Shown here one piece after another: positions 45,170-53,716 of a stretch of 64,000 nucleotides of DNA. The translations under genes and the position numbers were made by a program. Position 1 is the first letter of the stretch. Each line of letters starts with the position of its first letter. This DNA is from Paenibacillus daejeonensis DSM 15491 (GTDB lineage: Bacteria > Bacillota > Bacilli > Paenibacillales > Paenibacillaceae): NCBI RefSeq assembly GCF_000378385.1, contig NZ_KB899668.1, positions 112,370 through 176,369 on the forward strand, written 5' to 3'. The notes below the pieces were generated by a model that worked only from the letters and a program-made list of their open reading frames with translations, did not search any database and was not told where the DNA came from.

Positions 45170-47977
45170 ATGCGTAAACGGGAAGTGGATAAACCGGGAC
45201 CGGCGCAACCAATGGCCTATGACGATTTGGGTCGGACGATTCGGGACCGCGCGCTCAGGGAAAATGGCCGCATGAAGCGGGGGAAATTAACGAAGCGCGT
45301 ACTGATCATCGCACTAAGCGGTACACTGCTGCTGCAGCCGCTTGCAAGTGTAGGGACATTCGGAATCGGACAGTTATTGAGTGGTACGCAAGTGGCGTCG
45401 GCCGCCGTGACCTCAAGCTTCAAGCAGACCTCCGAGTCGATGATTACCGCAGGTGCCAAACGAATCGATTACATATGGACCGGCACAAGGTCTGGCAAAT
45501 CGGTGCAGGCCAACGTGCATGTGATAGAGGTGGATCTCACCAATCCACATGTGTCGCTTAATGTCATGAGCGGCAAGAACAACAACCTGACGAATACGAA
45601 CACAACCACCAATATGACCAAAGAAACCGGCGCGGTTGCGGGGGTCAATGCGGACTATTTCAATATGGGTGCGGAAGGCGTACCGATGGGCGCACAGATT
45701 ATTAGCGGCTCCCTGATGTCGAGTCCATCCGTGCTCAAAGGCATGTATGCTTTTGCGGTGTCCAATGACCGTGTACCAGTTATTGACCGGTTCGGATTCG
45801 AGGGCAATGTAACGACGGCGAGCGGCGGCAGCTTCCCGCTGGCCGGCATCAATCAGACGTCTTATATGACAGAGCCGGCTACGGGCTCTGGAACATTCAG
45901 TCACGTGAACGCCATGTATATCTACACAAGTGCCTGGACTGCGGCAGAGCGGCCCAACACCAAGAACAGCGCAACCACCCCGACTGAGATTCTGGTCGAA
46001 AACGGAAGGGTGACGCAAATAGCTGAGAACAGCACCTTACCCGTCAAACCACCGGAGAACGGGTATATCCTGCGTACTCATGGCACAGCGGCCCAGTTCG
46101 CCAAACAGCATCTGACGGTGGGCCAGACGGTTAATGCCAATTACAACCTGACTTCGCTGACAACGGGTGCCAAGAAGGATCCGGGATCTTATCAGATGAT
46201 GGTAGGAGGCCATACCATTCTGGTGGAGGACGGCAAGGCTGCGAACTTCTCCCGGGACGTCAGCAGCATTAGCGGCAACAGTGCCCGTTCCCGGACAGCG
46301 GTAGGTTACTCCCGTGACAATAAGAAGGTCTATTTGGTCACTGCCGAGGATTACGGCAATAGCTCCGGCATGACGCTGAAGGAATTGCAAGAGGTTCTTA
46401 CGCGGCTGGGTGTCTGGAAAGGGCTGAACCTGGATGGCGGCGGCTCAACAACCATGGCGGCTCGTCCACTCGGTGATTTTGAAGTAGGACTGGCTCATCC
46501 TACGGAGAATAGCGGCGGTACGACAGAGCGTCGCGTGATCAACGGCATTGGTATTTATACGTCGGCCCCCAAAGGCGAGGTTCAGGGCATCAAGGCCAGT
46601 GGTCCTAGTGTAATCTTCATGGGCCAATCGGCGGGCTACTCCTTGAAAGCCTATGATACGTATTACAACCCGATTGAACCGACAGGCATGACAGCGCAAT
46701 GGAGCGTGGAGAACGGATTCGGTACGATGAATGGCAGCACGTTCACTCCGACCAAGTCGGGCAAAACGACGCTGACAGCCAAATCGGGCTCCGCCTCGGA
46801 TAAGCTCGCCGTCGAAATCATCGGTGCCAGCCAGATCAGTCAAATGACAGTCAACGCCTCATCCGCTTCGCTGCAGGCTGGCTCGTCAATCAACGTGCCG
46901 GTACGCGTCAAGCTGACGGACGGACGTGAGATGAACGTGCCTGCGAGCTCGGTGCGCTGGGAATTCAGTGGCTTCACGGGTGAAGTCAAGGACGGCGTGC
47001 TGAATGTGCAGTCCATCAATCAAGGGGCGACCTCCGGTACGGCCATTGCTCGTTACGACGGGTATTCGGCACTTGTCTACTTCTCGGCAGGCAGTGCCAG
47101 TGCGGAGCGGACATGGGAGAACTTTGAGAATGTCGGCTACCCGATTACGTTCCAATCCACACCTAACGGCACCACGGGTTCGGTTAGCGTTGGCAACAGC
47201 TTGAGCGGCATGCAGTCCAAAGGGCTGATCATCAACTATGACTTTACGGCTGGCACGGGTACTAAGGCCGCCTATGCAGCGCTAAATGGTGATGGCCGAG
47301 CTGTCGAGGGATCGCCGCTCGCAATCTCAGCGGATGTCTACGGTGATGGCAGCAACAACTGGGTCCGTGCCGAGATCACAGATGCATCAGGCAAGCTGCA
47401 CTATGTCGATCTCGCCCGTCCATTGGATTGGACCGGCTGGCGCAGTGTCAAGGCTGATCTGAGCACCTTGGGCATGACTTATCCGGTGAAGGTGAAACGT
47501 CTGTATGTTGCAAATCCGGAGCAAGGACAGAGTGAGCGTGCTGCGACAGGACAGGTAGCGATCGACAATATCGCGTTCCACTACCCTGCGTCGGCTGTGC
47601 AGCCGGATACACCGACCATTCGCCTGACACTGGGCAGCACCAATGCGTCGGTCGGCGGGACTGCTACGAAGCTGGATGCGGCACCGATTGCACTGAACGG
47701 GGTGACGTATCTGCCGCTGAAGTTCGTATCGGATGCCATCAAGGGGAATGTGGCATGGGACAATACAACCAAACGGGCGACCTTCTTGCGTGGCGACAAG
47801 CTGCTTGAGCTGTGGCTGGATCAGAAGGGATACGTCATCAACGGCAAGCGCGAGACTGCGGCAGCAGCGCCGATCATTCGCAATGGCAGGACGCTGGTCC
47901 CGGTTCGTCTGGTCTCCGAGCAACTCGGCCTAAAGGTCCACTATGATGCAGCCCAGAAGATTATTACCATTCAATAA
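45170..47977 (+). CDS. Exported phosphodiester-glycosidase (NAGPA) family protein with C-terminal stalk domain
   Basis: 935 aa. A 34-residue charged N-terminus precedes the hydrophobic signal segment (about 42-68, ending VASA). The NAGPA/DUF2233 domain spans about 85-470 and contains VAGVNADYFNMGAEGVPMG and the diagnostic NLDGGGSTTMAAR (about 420). Members cleave GlcNAc-1-phosphodiester bonds; substrate here could be a wall or exopolysaccharide. Two Ig-like segments (about 480-640), a jelly-roll region (about 655-800) and a copper-amine-oxidase N-terminal-like stalk domain (about 815-933; APIALNGVTYLPLKFVSDAI) follow. RBS GGGAGAG is 12 bp away; a start at 45272 is possible but its ribosome site is worse. 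Confidence 0.88.
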   Translation: MRKREVDKPGPAQPMAYDDLGRTIRDRALRENGRMKRGKLTKRVLIIALSGTLLLQPLASVGTFGIGQLLSGTQVASAAVTSSFKQTSESMITAGAKRIDYIWTGTRSGKSVQANVHVIEVDLTNPHVSLNVMSGKNNNLTNTNTTTNMTKETGAVAGVNADYFNMGAEGVPMGAQIISGSLMSSPSVLKGMYAFAVSNDRVPVIDRFGFEGNVTTASGGSFPLAGINQTSYMTEPATGSGTFSHVNAMYIYTSAWTAAERPNTKNSATTPTEILVENGRVTQIAENSTLPVKPPENGYILRTHGTAAQFAKQHLTVGQTVNANYNLTSLTTGAKKDPGSYQMMVGGHTILVEDGKAANFSRDVSSISGNSARSRTAVGYSRDNKKVYLVTAEDYGNSSGMTLKELQEVLTRLGVWKGLNLDGGGSTTMAARPLGDFEVGLAHPTENSGGTTERRVINGIGIYTSAPKGEVQGIKASGPSVIFMGQSAGYSLKAYDTYYNPIEPTGMTAQWSVENGFGTMNGSTFTPTKSGKTTLTAKSGSASDKLAVEIIGASQISQMTVNASSASLQAGSSINVPVRVKLTDGREMNVPASSVRWEFSGFTGEVKDGVLNVQSINQGATSGTAIARYDGYSALVYFSAGSASAERTWENFENVGYPITFQSTPNGTTGSVSVGNSLSGMQSKGLIINYDFTAGTGTKAAYAALNGDGRAVEGSPLAISADVYGDGSNNWVRAEITDASGKLHYVDLARPLDWTGWRSVKADLSTLGMTYPVKVKRLYVANPEQGQSERAATGQVAIDNIAFHYPASAVQPDTPTIRLTLGSTNASVGGTATKLDAAPIALNGVTYLPLKFVSDAIKGNVAWDNTTKRATFLRGDKLLELWLDQKGYVINGKRETAAAAPIIRNGRTLVPVRLVSEQLGLKVHYDAAQKIITIQ

Positions 47978-48001
47978 TATAGGTCTTGTTTCATCGGATT
48001 G

Positions 48002-48010
48002 TGGTATGAT
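48002..48010 (+). promoter_or_regulatory. Possible extended -10 promoter of degS
   Basis: TGGTATGAT has the TGn extension of an extended -10 element, about 42 bp upstream of the degS start. The TTGTTT nearby is only 13 bp away, too close for a -35. Confidence 0.4.
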
Positions 48011-48051
48011 GGTAGAAGCATCCTCCATGGAGAAAGCGAGCCGAGGCGTAC

Positions 48052-49212
48052 GTGAACTATCGAATCAACGACATTGACCGCGTCATTAAGAATGCGATAC
48101 ATGTAATGGAAGACAGCAAATATCAAATCTTCGAGATTTGTGAATCAGCCCGTCAAGAGCTGCTGCTGATTACCCAGGAGCTTGAGACGGTGTTCAAAGA
48201 AACAGCCGAGACGATCGACAAAGTCGATCGTCTCGAGCTGGACTATCGCCGTTCCCGGATCCGGCTGACCGAGGTCAGCCGGGATTTTGTGAGGTATAAG
48301 GAAGCTGACATCAAGGCTGCTTACGAGAAGGCGACCCAGATTCAGCTCGATCTTATGGTTTATCGGGAGAAGGAAGCCTATTTGAAGTCCCGCAGGGACG
48401 AGCTCCAAAAGCGTGTGAAAAACGTGGAGCAGTCCATCGAACGGGCAGAAACGATCAGCTCACAGGTGAATGTAGTGCTGGAGTACCTCTCAGGGGACCT
48501 GAACCAAGTGACGCGGATTCTCGAATCAGCCAAGAATAGGCAGGCCATTGGTCTGAAAATTATCGTCGCCCAGGAGGAAGAGCGTAAGCGGATTGCCAGA
48601 GAAATCCATGACGGTCCCGCTCAGTCCCTGGCGCATCTAGTTCTTAGGACGGAAATTGCAGAAAGAATGCTGCAAAAGAAGGAATTTGGATTAGTACAGG
48701 ACGAATTAGTAGATTTGAAGGGCCAGGTACGACTAGGTATTGAAGAAATTCGCAAAATTATTTTTAATTTGCGGCCGATGGCTCTCGATGACCTGGGCTT
48801 AGTACCTACCTTACGAAAATACGTGCAGGATTTTGAAGAAAAAGCGCGAATCAGGACGACTTTTGAAACGGTAGGACGAGAGGTCAGACTGCCATCAGCG
48901 ATGGAAGCGGCGATTTATCGTTTGGTTCAAGAAGCCTATACGAATGCGTTGAAGCATGCCAGCCCATCGATCGTCTCTCTCGGCATCACCTATCAAGCGC
49001 AGATTGTGAAGATCGTCATCCAAGACAATGGAACAGGATTTCATGTGGACCTGACCGAGGCAAGAGCCAAGGACAATTCAAGTTTTGGATTGATCGGTAT
49101 GCGCGAGAGAGTCGAGCTGCTCGAGGGGAGGATGGAAATCGAGTCAGCGATAAATCAGGGAACGAAGATAACGATTCATATTCCCATAAATGCGGAGCCT
49201 AGAAAGGAGTAA
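48052..49212 (+). CDS. degS: Sensor histidine kinase DegS
   Basis: Cytoplasmic kinase of 386 aa, no membrane helices. The N-terminal 180 residues form the DegS sensor coiled coil. The HisKA_3 motif RIAREIHDGPAQSLAHLVLR holds the phospho-acceptor His186, matching His189 in B. subtilis. The HATPase region has EAYTNALKHA, IQDNGTGF and SSFGLIGMRERVELLEG. It phosphorylates DegU to control exoenzymes, competence, motility and biofilm genes. GTG start with GAGAAAGCGAG as a weak ribosome site. Six bases separate it from degU. Confidence 0.96.
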   Translation: MNYRINDIDRVIKNAIHVMEDSKYQIFEICESARQELLLITQELETVFKETAETIDKVDRLELDYRRSRIRLTEVSRDFVRYKEADIKAAYEKATQIQLDLMVYREKEAYLKSRRDELQKRVKNVEQSIERAETISSQVNVVLEYLSGDLNQVTRILESAKNRQAIGLKIIVAQEEERKRIAREIHDGPAQSLAHLVLRTEIAERMLQKKEFGLVQDELVDLKGQVRLGIEEIRKIIFNLRPMALDDLGLVPTLRKYVQDFEEKARIRTTFETVGREVRLPSAMEAAIYRLVQEAYTNALKHASPSIVSLGITYQAQIVKIVIQDNGTGFHVDLTEARAKDNSSFGLIGMRERVELLEGRMEIESAINQGTKITIHIPINAEPRKE

Positions 49213-49218
49213 CTGACG

Positions 49219-49944
49219 ATGGACGTGAAATCACCGGGGAACCGGACGATTAAAGTGCTGATAGCCGATGATCACCAGCTGTTTCGTGAGGGACTGAAGC
49301 GCATCTTGAACATGGAAGACGATCTGGAAGTGATCGGCGAATGCGGGAACGGGATTCAGGTCCTGGAGTTTTGCAACCGGCAAAAGCCCGAGGTCGTATT
49401 GATGGATATTAATATGCCGATTGAGAATGGGGTAGTCGCTACGGAGCGGCTGCGTGACATTTTCCCGGATGTGAAGGTTATAATTCTCTCGATCCACGAT
49501 GATGAGAGTTATGTGTTTGAAACGCTGCGCAAAGGCGCAACCGGCTATCTGCTGAAGGATATGGAGGCGGAGGCGCTCGTCAATGCGATTCGCTCGGTCG
49601 TCAATGGCCATGCCTACATTCACCCCAAGGTGACGGGCAAGCTGATCAACCAGCTGCGTCGCATGACCTATCTGGACGAGATAGGCGCGAACTCTGGAGC
49701 CGCGGCTTCCGAAGAGACAGGCGTCAAATTCGTAGCCGGAGAGAACAACCCGCTGACCCGCCGGGAGGCCGAAGTCCTGCGACTGATGGCCGAGGGCAAA
49801 AGCAACAAAAACATCGGCGAGTTCCTGTACATTAGTGAAAAAACAGTTAAAAACCATGTCAGCAGTATCCTCCAAAAGATGGAGGTCGACGACCGCACCC
49901 AAGCGGTCATCAACTCGATCAAAAACGGTTGGGTGACGTTGTAA
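49219..49944 (+). CDS. degU: Response regulator DegU
   Basis: NarL/LuxR-type regulator of 241 aa. Receiver about 10-125 with VLIADDHQLFREGLKRIL and phospho-acceptor Asp63 in VVLMDINMPIENG (Asp56 in B. subtilis; offset by a longer N-terminus). The LuxR helix-turn-helix (about 175-235) has NPLTRREAEVLRLMAEGKSN. In Bacillus, unphosphorylated DegU activates comK and phosphorylated DegU activates secreted proteases, so the subtilase at 4.9 kb and the comF genes at 58 kb are plausible targets; this is inference. RBS AGAAAGGAGT. Confidence 0.97.
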   Translation: MDVKSPGNRTIKVLIADDHQLFREGLKRILNMEDDLEVIGECGNGIQVLEFCNRQKPEVVLMDINMPIENGVVATERLRDIFPDVKVIILSIHDDESYVFETLRKGATGYLLKDMEAEALVNAIRSVVNGHAYIHPKVTGKLINQLRRMTYLDEIGANSGAAASEETGVKFVAGENNPLTRREAEVLRLMAEGKSNKNIGEFLYISEKTVKNHVSSILQKMEVDDRTQAVINSIKNGWVTL

Positions 49945-49967
49945 GCATAGGCAATATAGGGAACAGG

Positions 49968-50003
49968 AAAGCTCCAGGGCGGATTATGCTCTGGAGCTTT
50001 TTG
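49968..50003 (+). terminator. Intrinsic terminator of degSU
   Basis: AAAGCTCCAG and CTGGAGCTTT pair fully around a 13-nt loop, followed by TTG. A second partial copy of the right arm (TGGAGCTTTTTTTG) starts at about 50007. Confidence 0.85.
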
Positions 50004-50092
50004 ATGTGGAGCTTTTTTTGATGGGAAGCGGCGGATTGAGCATGATTGTGGAGGCTTTCGTAGCGACGAAAATGTAAGGAAGTGCGCTGCGT

Positions 50093-50276
50093 AAAGACAA
50101 AAATACAACTAATAACAGCAGAAAACGACAATAAAGCTGCTCTAAAGACAAAAGCGCAGTTAATTTCTTGTTTATTTCTTAATTATGGGAATTTAAGCTT
50201 GATTAGTTGTATTTTTGACGTTATGGACCTCTAAAACGGAGACATCTTGGTTAGTAGTTGCACTTTTGTCTTTAGC
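50093..50276. repeat. Intergenic cluster of four related, interleaved inverted repeats
   Basis: Within the roughly 390-bp gap 50004-50389 no gene is supportable. Two copies of a 20-mer lie on the + strand (50093-50113 with GACAAAAATACAACTAAT; 50142-50163 with CTAAAGACAAAAGCGCAGTT) and two on the minus strand (50202-50219; 50254-50275). Copy 1 matches copy 3 over 17 of 18 bp; copy 2 matches copy 4 with three or four changes. The order is A-B-A'-B'. It resembles REP-type or nonautonomous repeats. The remaining bases show nothing else. Confidence 0.75.
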
Positions 50277-50416
50277 AAGTGCGAGTTCTCGTTCGCCTCC
50301 TAAAAATAATTAAAAAAGTGCAGGGGTTAGCGGGCTGAGGCTCGTCTAATAGAGTAGGAGCGAAAATAAGTCGGAAGGGAGGCGAGAGGATCAGCGACGA
50401 AGAGTGGGTCAAACGA

Positions 50417-50950
50417 ATGCTGGAAGGCGATGAAGCGGCCTTTGAGCGATTGGTAAGCCGGTACCGAGGTGAGTTGTATCAGGTAATTTATGCAGTGCTG
50501 CGGCATGCAAAGGATGCAGAGGATGCATTGCAGGAAGCGTTCGTCGCGATTTATCTCGGCCTCCCGGGTTACCGCCAGCAAGGCCTGAAAACCTGGATAA
50601 CCCGGATCGCAGTCAACAAAGCGATTGATCATAAGCGGAAGCTGGAACGTCTGCGAAAAAGGTCGCTTCTGACGGATGTACCTGAACGGGAGCATCCGCC
50701 TCCAGTCTATGAAGAATTCGATGGCCGGGTGGCCGAGCGGCTGCTGGAGGAAGAGAGTCGGGCTCAAGTTAGTCAAGTGGTCGGTGGCATGCCGGAAGGA
50801 TATCGGCGGGTCGTAGAAGCTTTTTACTGGCAAGGCAAGAGTCAGCAGGAGATTGCGCAAGGCGAGAAGGTAGCGCCGAAGACCATCGAGTCCCGCCTGT
50901 ATCGGGCCAGGCAATGGATAAGAGAACGCTGGAAGCGGGGGGAGGAGTAG
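50417..50950 (+). CDS. ECF-type RNA polymerase sigma factor
   Basis: Sigma-70 region 2 (MLEGDEAAFERLVSRYR to TWITRIAVNKAIDHKRK, about 1-75) and region 4 (MPEGYRRVVEAFYWQGKSQQ, then IESRLYRARQWIRERW, about 115-172) are clear. The first ATG, 50417, gives 177 aa but lacks a ribosome site and removes the start of the region 2 helix. Between the in-frame stop (50336) and this ATG there is no ATG, GTG or TTG. ATC 50390 lies 7 bp after AAGGGAGG and would start with SDEEWVKRMLEGD, the expected N-terminus, giving 186 aa. Followed after 2 bp by its anti-sigma factor. Target genes unknown. Confidence 0.88.
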   Translation: MLEGDEAAFERLVSRYRGELYQVIYAVLRHAKDAEDALQEAFVAIYLGLPGYRQQGLKTWITRIAVNKAIDHKRKLERLRKRSLLTDVPEREHPPPVYEEFDGRVAERLLEEESRAQVSQVVGGMPEGYRRVVEAFYWQGKSQQEIAQGEKVAPKTIESRLYRARQWIRERWKRGEE

Positions 50951-50952
50951 GG

Positions 50953-51438
50953 ATGAACCATCCAACAGAAATATTCTGGCGGCAATACGCGCTCACGGAT
51001 GAGTTGACGCATGCAGAGCGAGCGACGGCGGAGGAGCATCTGTATCAATGTGAGACATGCCTGGCGTTATACATAAGATTACTGGAGGAAGCCGAAGACA
51101 CGCCGCAGCTGAGCAAAGAAGGCGAGGTAGCTTTGACGGCTGCACTGCGTGGACATCGGGATGTGCAAAAAACAGGAGACCGCAGGCGCCGCCGACCAAC
51201 CGGCCGGGAACGTCGTCGTGCGCTGGTTCATTATGTGATTGCGGCAAGCCTGACTCTCGTCTTCCTCTCTAGTGGGCTCTTGCAGGATTATCTGGATCAT
51301 ACGGTGCAGCCTGCCAATCTGATACAGGGAACGGAGCAAGTCGAGAACGAACAGACGATTACGTCGCGTCTGATGGAGCGGACGACAGACCTGCTGCGAG
51401 CATGGAAGCCCTCGGCAGATGAGGCAGATCGGTATTAA
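50953..51438 (+). CDS. Zinc-finger (ZAS) anti-sigma factor, single membrane helix
   Basis: 161 aa from ATG 50953, which follows GGGGGGAGGAGTAGGG; an upstream in-frame ATG at 50914 overlaps the sigma gene. The N-terminus carries the zinc-associated anti-sigma motif HLYQCETC (HxxxCxxC, about 29-36). One transmembrane helix lies near 97-118, with a short outer domain of about 40 residues after it. It should hold the ECF sigma factor at the membrane until an envelope signal leads to release. Gene order sigma then anti-sigma is standard. Confidence 0.88.
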   Translation: MNHPTEIFWRQYALTDELTHAERATAEEHLYQCETCLALYIRLLEEAEDTPQLSKEGEVALTAALRGHRDVQKTGDRRRRRPTGRERRRALVHYVIAASLTLVFLSSGLLQDYLDHTVQPANLIQGTEQVENEQTITSRLMERTTDLLRAWKPSADEADRY

Positions 51439-51493
51439 ACAATAGAAATGCGAGACTGCAGCAGGCAGTCAACGCAAGATGGAGAGTGAAGCT

Positions 51494-52666
51494 ATGCGGT
51501 TTGGTGGGATAACATTGCTACTGATGTCCCTTATCCCGGGATTGGGGCATTATATGATTCAGCGACGGGTCCGAGCTTTTGTCTATCCGTTGCTCGTGTT
51601 TGGATTTCTTGGAATAGGAATTACCATGGGCTTTTTAATGGGGCATGATGAGCCTTTCCTGTTCATGGGCTTTCTAGCCATGGTGGTCTGGGGAATCAAC
51701 ATCCTCGACATGATGATTCATCTACTGGTGCGACCGTCACAGGAAGCGAGAGCACCCTTCCCGTCACACGATATGCATCAGGGAATGCAGGGCGGATACG
51801 GTCCGGGAGTTCCTTATCCAATGCCGCCCTATCCCGGCGACGCTGCTTACGGACCCGGCCACGACCCGCATAGGCGCAACGCCGGCGAACGGTTTTATAC
51901 CATCTTGTTGTCTGCCGTTCCGGGGCTGGCTCACTTTCAACTCGGGCTCATGCAGCGAGGACTAACCTTGCTGCTCGGATTTTTCGGGATGGCGGCTGTT
52001 ATTCTGTTTGTAAGTGTCATGGCTAGCGAACAGTTCATTCTCTTCTTGATGGTGCTGCCGATTATTTGGTTGTACGGGCTGTTCGATGCGCTGCGGCAGC
52101 TTGAGCGTAAGCAGTTGGGAGAGCCGCTGCAGGACCGGTCGATCCTGGAGGATTGGGACGCCCAGCGGGCTGGTGGCAGACGGAGCCGGCTGCTGGCTAC
52201 GCTGCTCTCTGTATTTCCGGGAGCTGGTCATATGTATCTGGGAGCACAGCAGCGCGGATTGCAGTTAATGGGCGGTTTCCTGTTATCCTTTTATCTTCTG
52301 GACGTCTTGTACCTGACCTTCTTCATGTTCCTGATCCCGGTCATCTGGTGCTTCGCTTTCTTTGATGCACTGCAGCTAGGTGCCCGTTACGAACGGATGG
52401 AGGGCTTCATTGAGGATGTGCCGATCGTCTCTGGCTTCTCGCCTAGCCGTCGCTGGCTGGGGGCAGGGATGATCCTGCTCGCGGGCTATATTTTGTTCAA
52501 CCAGTTCCTACAAGAATGGCTGATTCAGATGTTTGGTCATCAGATGTGGGTGCAGCAGCTGCAACGTTATGTCCAGATCGGGCTCATTACGTTGCTGCTG
52601 CTGGTGGGCGGAGTGAAGCTGATGCTTGGCGGCCCTGGTCCTGGAAGCAGTAGCGTACGGGGATAG
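51494..52666 (+). CDS. Multi-pass membrane protein with three internal PG-x-GH repeats
   Basis: 390 aa from ATG 51494, 6 bp after GGAGAG; an in-frame ATG at 51479 has no ribosome site. About ten hydrophobic helices. The protein contains three copies of a module beginning with a PG-GH motif: LIPGLGHYMIQRRVRAFVYP, AVPGLAHFQLGLMQRGLTLL and VFPGAGHMYLGAQQRGLQLM, each followed by two helices and an F-D-A or N-I-L-D-M end. A Pro/Gly/His-rich cytoplasmic loop (about 90-140) joins modules 1 and 2. I cannot name the family beyond resemblance to TM2-like hypotheticals. It forms a unit with the ECF sigma and anti-sigma genes and may be part of the envelope response. A terminator follows. Confidence 0.8.
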   Translation: MRFGGITLLLMSLIPGLGHYMIQRRVRAFVYPLLVFGFLGIGITMGFLMGHDEPFLFMGFLAMVVWGINILDMMIHLLVRPSQEARAPFPSHDMHQGMQGGYGPGVPYPMPPYPGDAAYGPGHDPHRRNAGERFYTILLSAVPGLAHFQLGLMQRGLTLLLGFFGMAAVILFVSVMASEQFILFLMVLPIIWLYGLFDALRQLERKQLGEPLQDRSILEDWDAQRAGGRRSRLLATLLSVFPGAGHMYLGAQQRGLQLMGGFLLSFYLLDVLYLTFFMFLIPVIWCFAFFDALQLGARYERMEGFIEDVPIVSGFSPSRRWLGAGMILLAGYILFNQFLQEWLIQMFGHQMWVQQLQRYVQIGLITLLLLVGGVKLMLGGPGPGSSSVRG

Positions 52667-52685
52667 AGGGGATACCGAACCAAGG

Positions 52686-52709
52686 AGCGGCCGAAGGGCC
52701 GCTTTTTTT
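52686..52709 (+). terminator. Terminator of the ECF sigma operon
   Basis: AGCGGCC and GGCCGCT pair around GAAG, followed by TTTTTT. Confidence 0.93.
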
Positions 52710-52746
52710 GTGTGCGTAATTCAAGCATGAAGGACTTCAAAGTAGG

Positions 52747-52775
52747 TTGCATTATTTAACAAAGTATAATAAAAT
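52747..52775 (+). promoter_or_regulatory. Candidate sigma-A promoter of the ABC importer
   Basis: TTGCAT (52747-52752), 17 bp, TAAAAT (52770-52775). A TATAAT at 52765-52770 is spaced only 12 bp from the same -35. Confidence 0.5.
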
Positions 52776-52780
52776 AACTT

Positions 52781-52806
52781 TAATCCAATTAATCTCATGG
52801 GAATTA
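52781..52806 (+). promoter_or_regulatory. CymR-like operator half-sites upstream of the ABC importer
   Basis: TAATCCAATT (52781-52790) and ATGGGAATTA (52797-52806) match the two halves of the B. subtilis CymR consensus (TAAWNCNANT; ATNGGAATTT), but the gap between them is 6 rather than 3 bp. CymR represses sulfur acquisition when cysteine is plentiful. Confidence 0.35.
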
Positions 52807-52916
52807 GAGGTTAATGAATGAGCGGCTGACAAGACCACTTGAAGCCAACTGGCGCAAAGGAGGGAGTACAGGAAAACTGGACACCCGGTAGAAGTTAGGC
52901 TAGAGGGGCGATAACT

Positions 52917-53702
52917 ATGCAAGCGGCACCGATTGTGGAAGTGAAGAACGTGAGCAAGGGCTTTGCCCACAAAGGGCACAAGGAGCTGGTGTTGAGCAGT
53001 ATCTCTCTGACTGTTCATGAGGGGGAGATTCTGTCCCTGCTAGGCCAGAGCGGGTGCGGCAAGAGTACTTTACTGAATCTGATTGGCGGATTCGACAAGG
53101 CGGACGACGGAACGATCCGCATCTCGGGACGGGATATGGTGCGTCCTCAGCTCGACTGCCAGATGTTGTTCCAGGATTACGGCTTGCTGCCTTGGCGTTC
53201 GGTAGAGGCCAATGTGGAGCTAGGACTACTTAACTTGAACCTGCACAAAAAAGAGCGGAGCGATCGCGTGGGACACTATCTCGCCCTGGTCGGACTGGAG
53301 GACAAAGCGGAATGGTTCCCCCACCAGCTATCGGGAGGAATGAAGCAGCGGGTGGCGTTAGCGAGGGCATTGGCAGTACAGCCAACCTTGCTCTTGATGG
53401 ATGAGCCGTTTGCCGCGTTGGACACATTCAACAGATACTATCTTCAGGATGAGCTGCTGCGGATCCAGCGGCAAGAAGGGACAACCGTCATATTGGTAAC
53501 ACATGATATCGACGAGGCGGTCTACCTGTCGGATGCCGTCCTGATTATGGATGCCAGGCCGGGTACGATTCGCAGAGAAGTCCGTTTGCAGATGATGAAG
53601 CCTCGGGATCGTGGGGATGGACATTTTCAGCACTATCGCAAGGTTATTCTGGAGACATTCCGGTTGACGGGGGCATTGCCCTCCGAAGAATTCACGATAT
53701 AA
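52917..53702 (+). CDS. ABC transporter ATP-binding protein, SsuB/TauB-like
   Basis: Cytoplasmic ATPase of 261 aa. Walker A LLGQSGCGKSTLLNLIGG, Q-loop at LFQDYGLLPWRS, signature LSGGMKQRVALARAL, Walker B LLLMDEPFAALD and switch His in LVTHDIDEAVYL. The QDYGLLPWRSVEANVELGL segment is characteristic of nitrate/sulfonate/taurine importers. Together with the following two genes it forms a complete importer. ATG 52917 is preceded by TAGAGGGGCGATAACT. Confidence 0.93.
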   Translation: MQAAPIVEVKNVSKGFAHKGHKELVLSSISLTVHEGEILSLLGQSGCGKSTLLNLIGGFDKADDGTIRISGRDMVRPQLDCQMLFQDYGLLPWRSVEANVELGLLNLNLHKKERSDRVGHYLALVGLEDKAEWFPHQLSGGMKQRVALARALAVQPTLLLMDEPFAALDTFNRYYLQDELLRIQRQEGTTVILVTHDIDEAVYLSDAVLIMDARPGTIRREVRLQMMKPRDRGDGHFQHYRKVILETFRLTGALPSEEFTI

Positions 53703-53716
53703 GGGAGGATGGAAGG

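Noticed and set aside
47986-48010. TTGTTT/TATGAT as a full promoter for degS
   Set aside because: Spacer of only 13 bp. Kept only as an extended -10 candidate.
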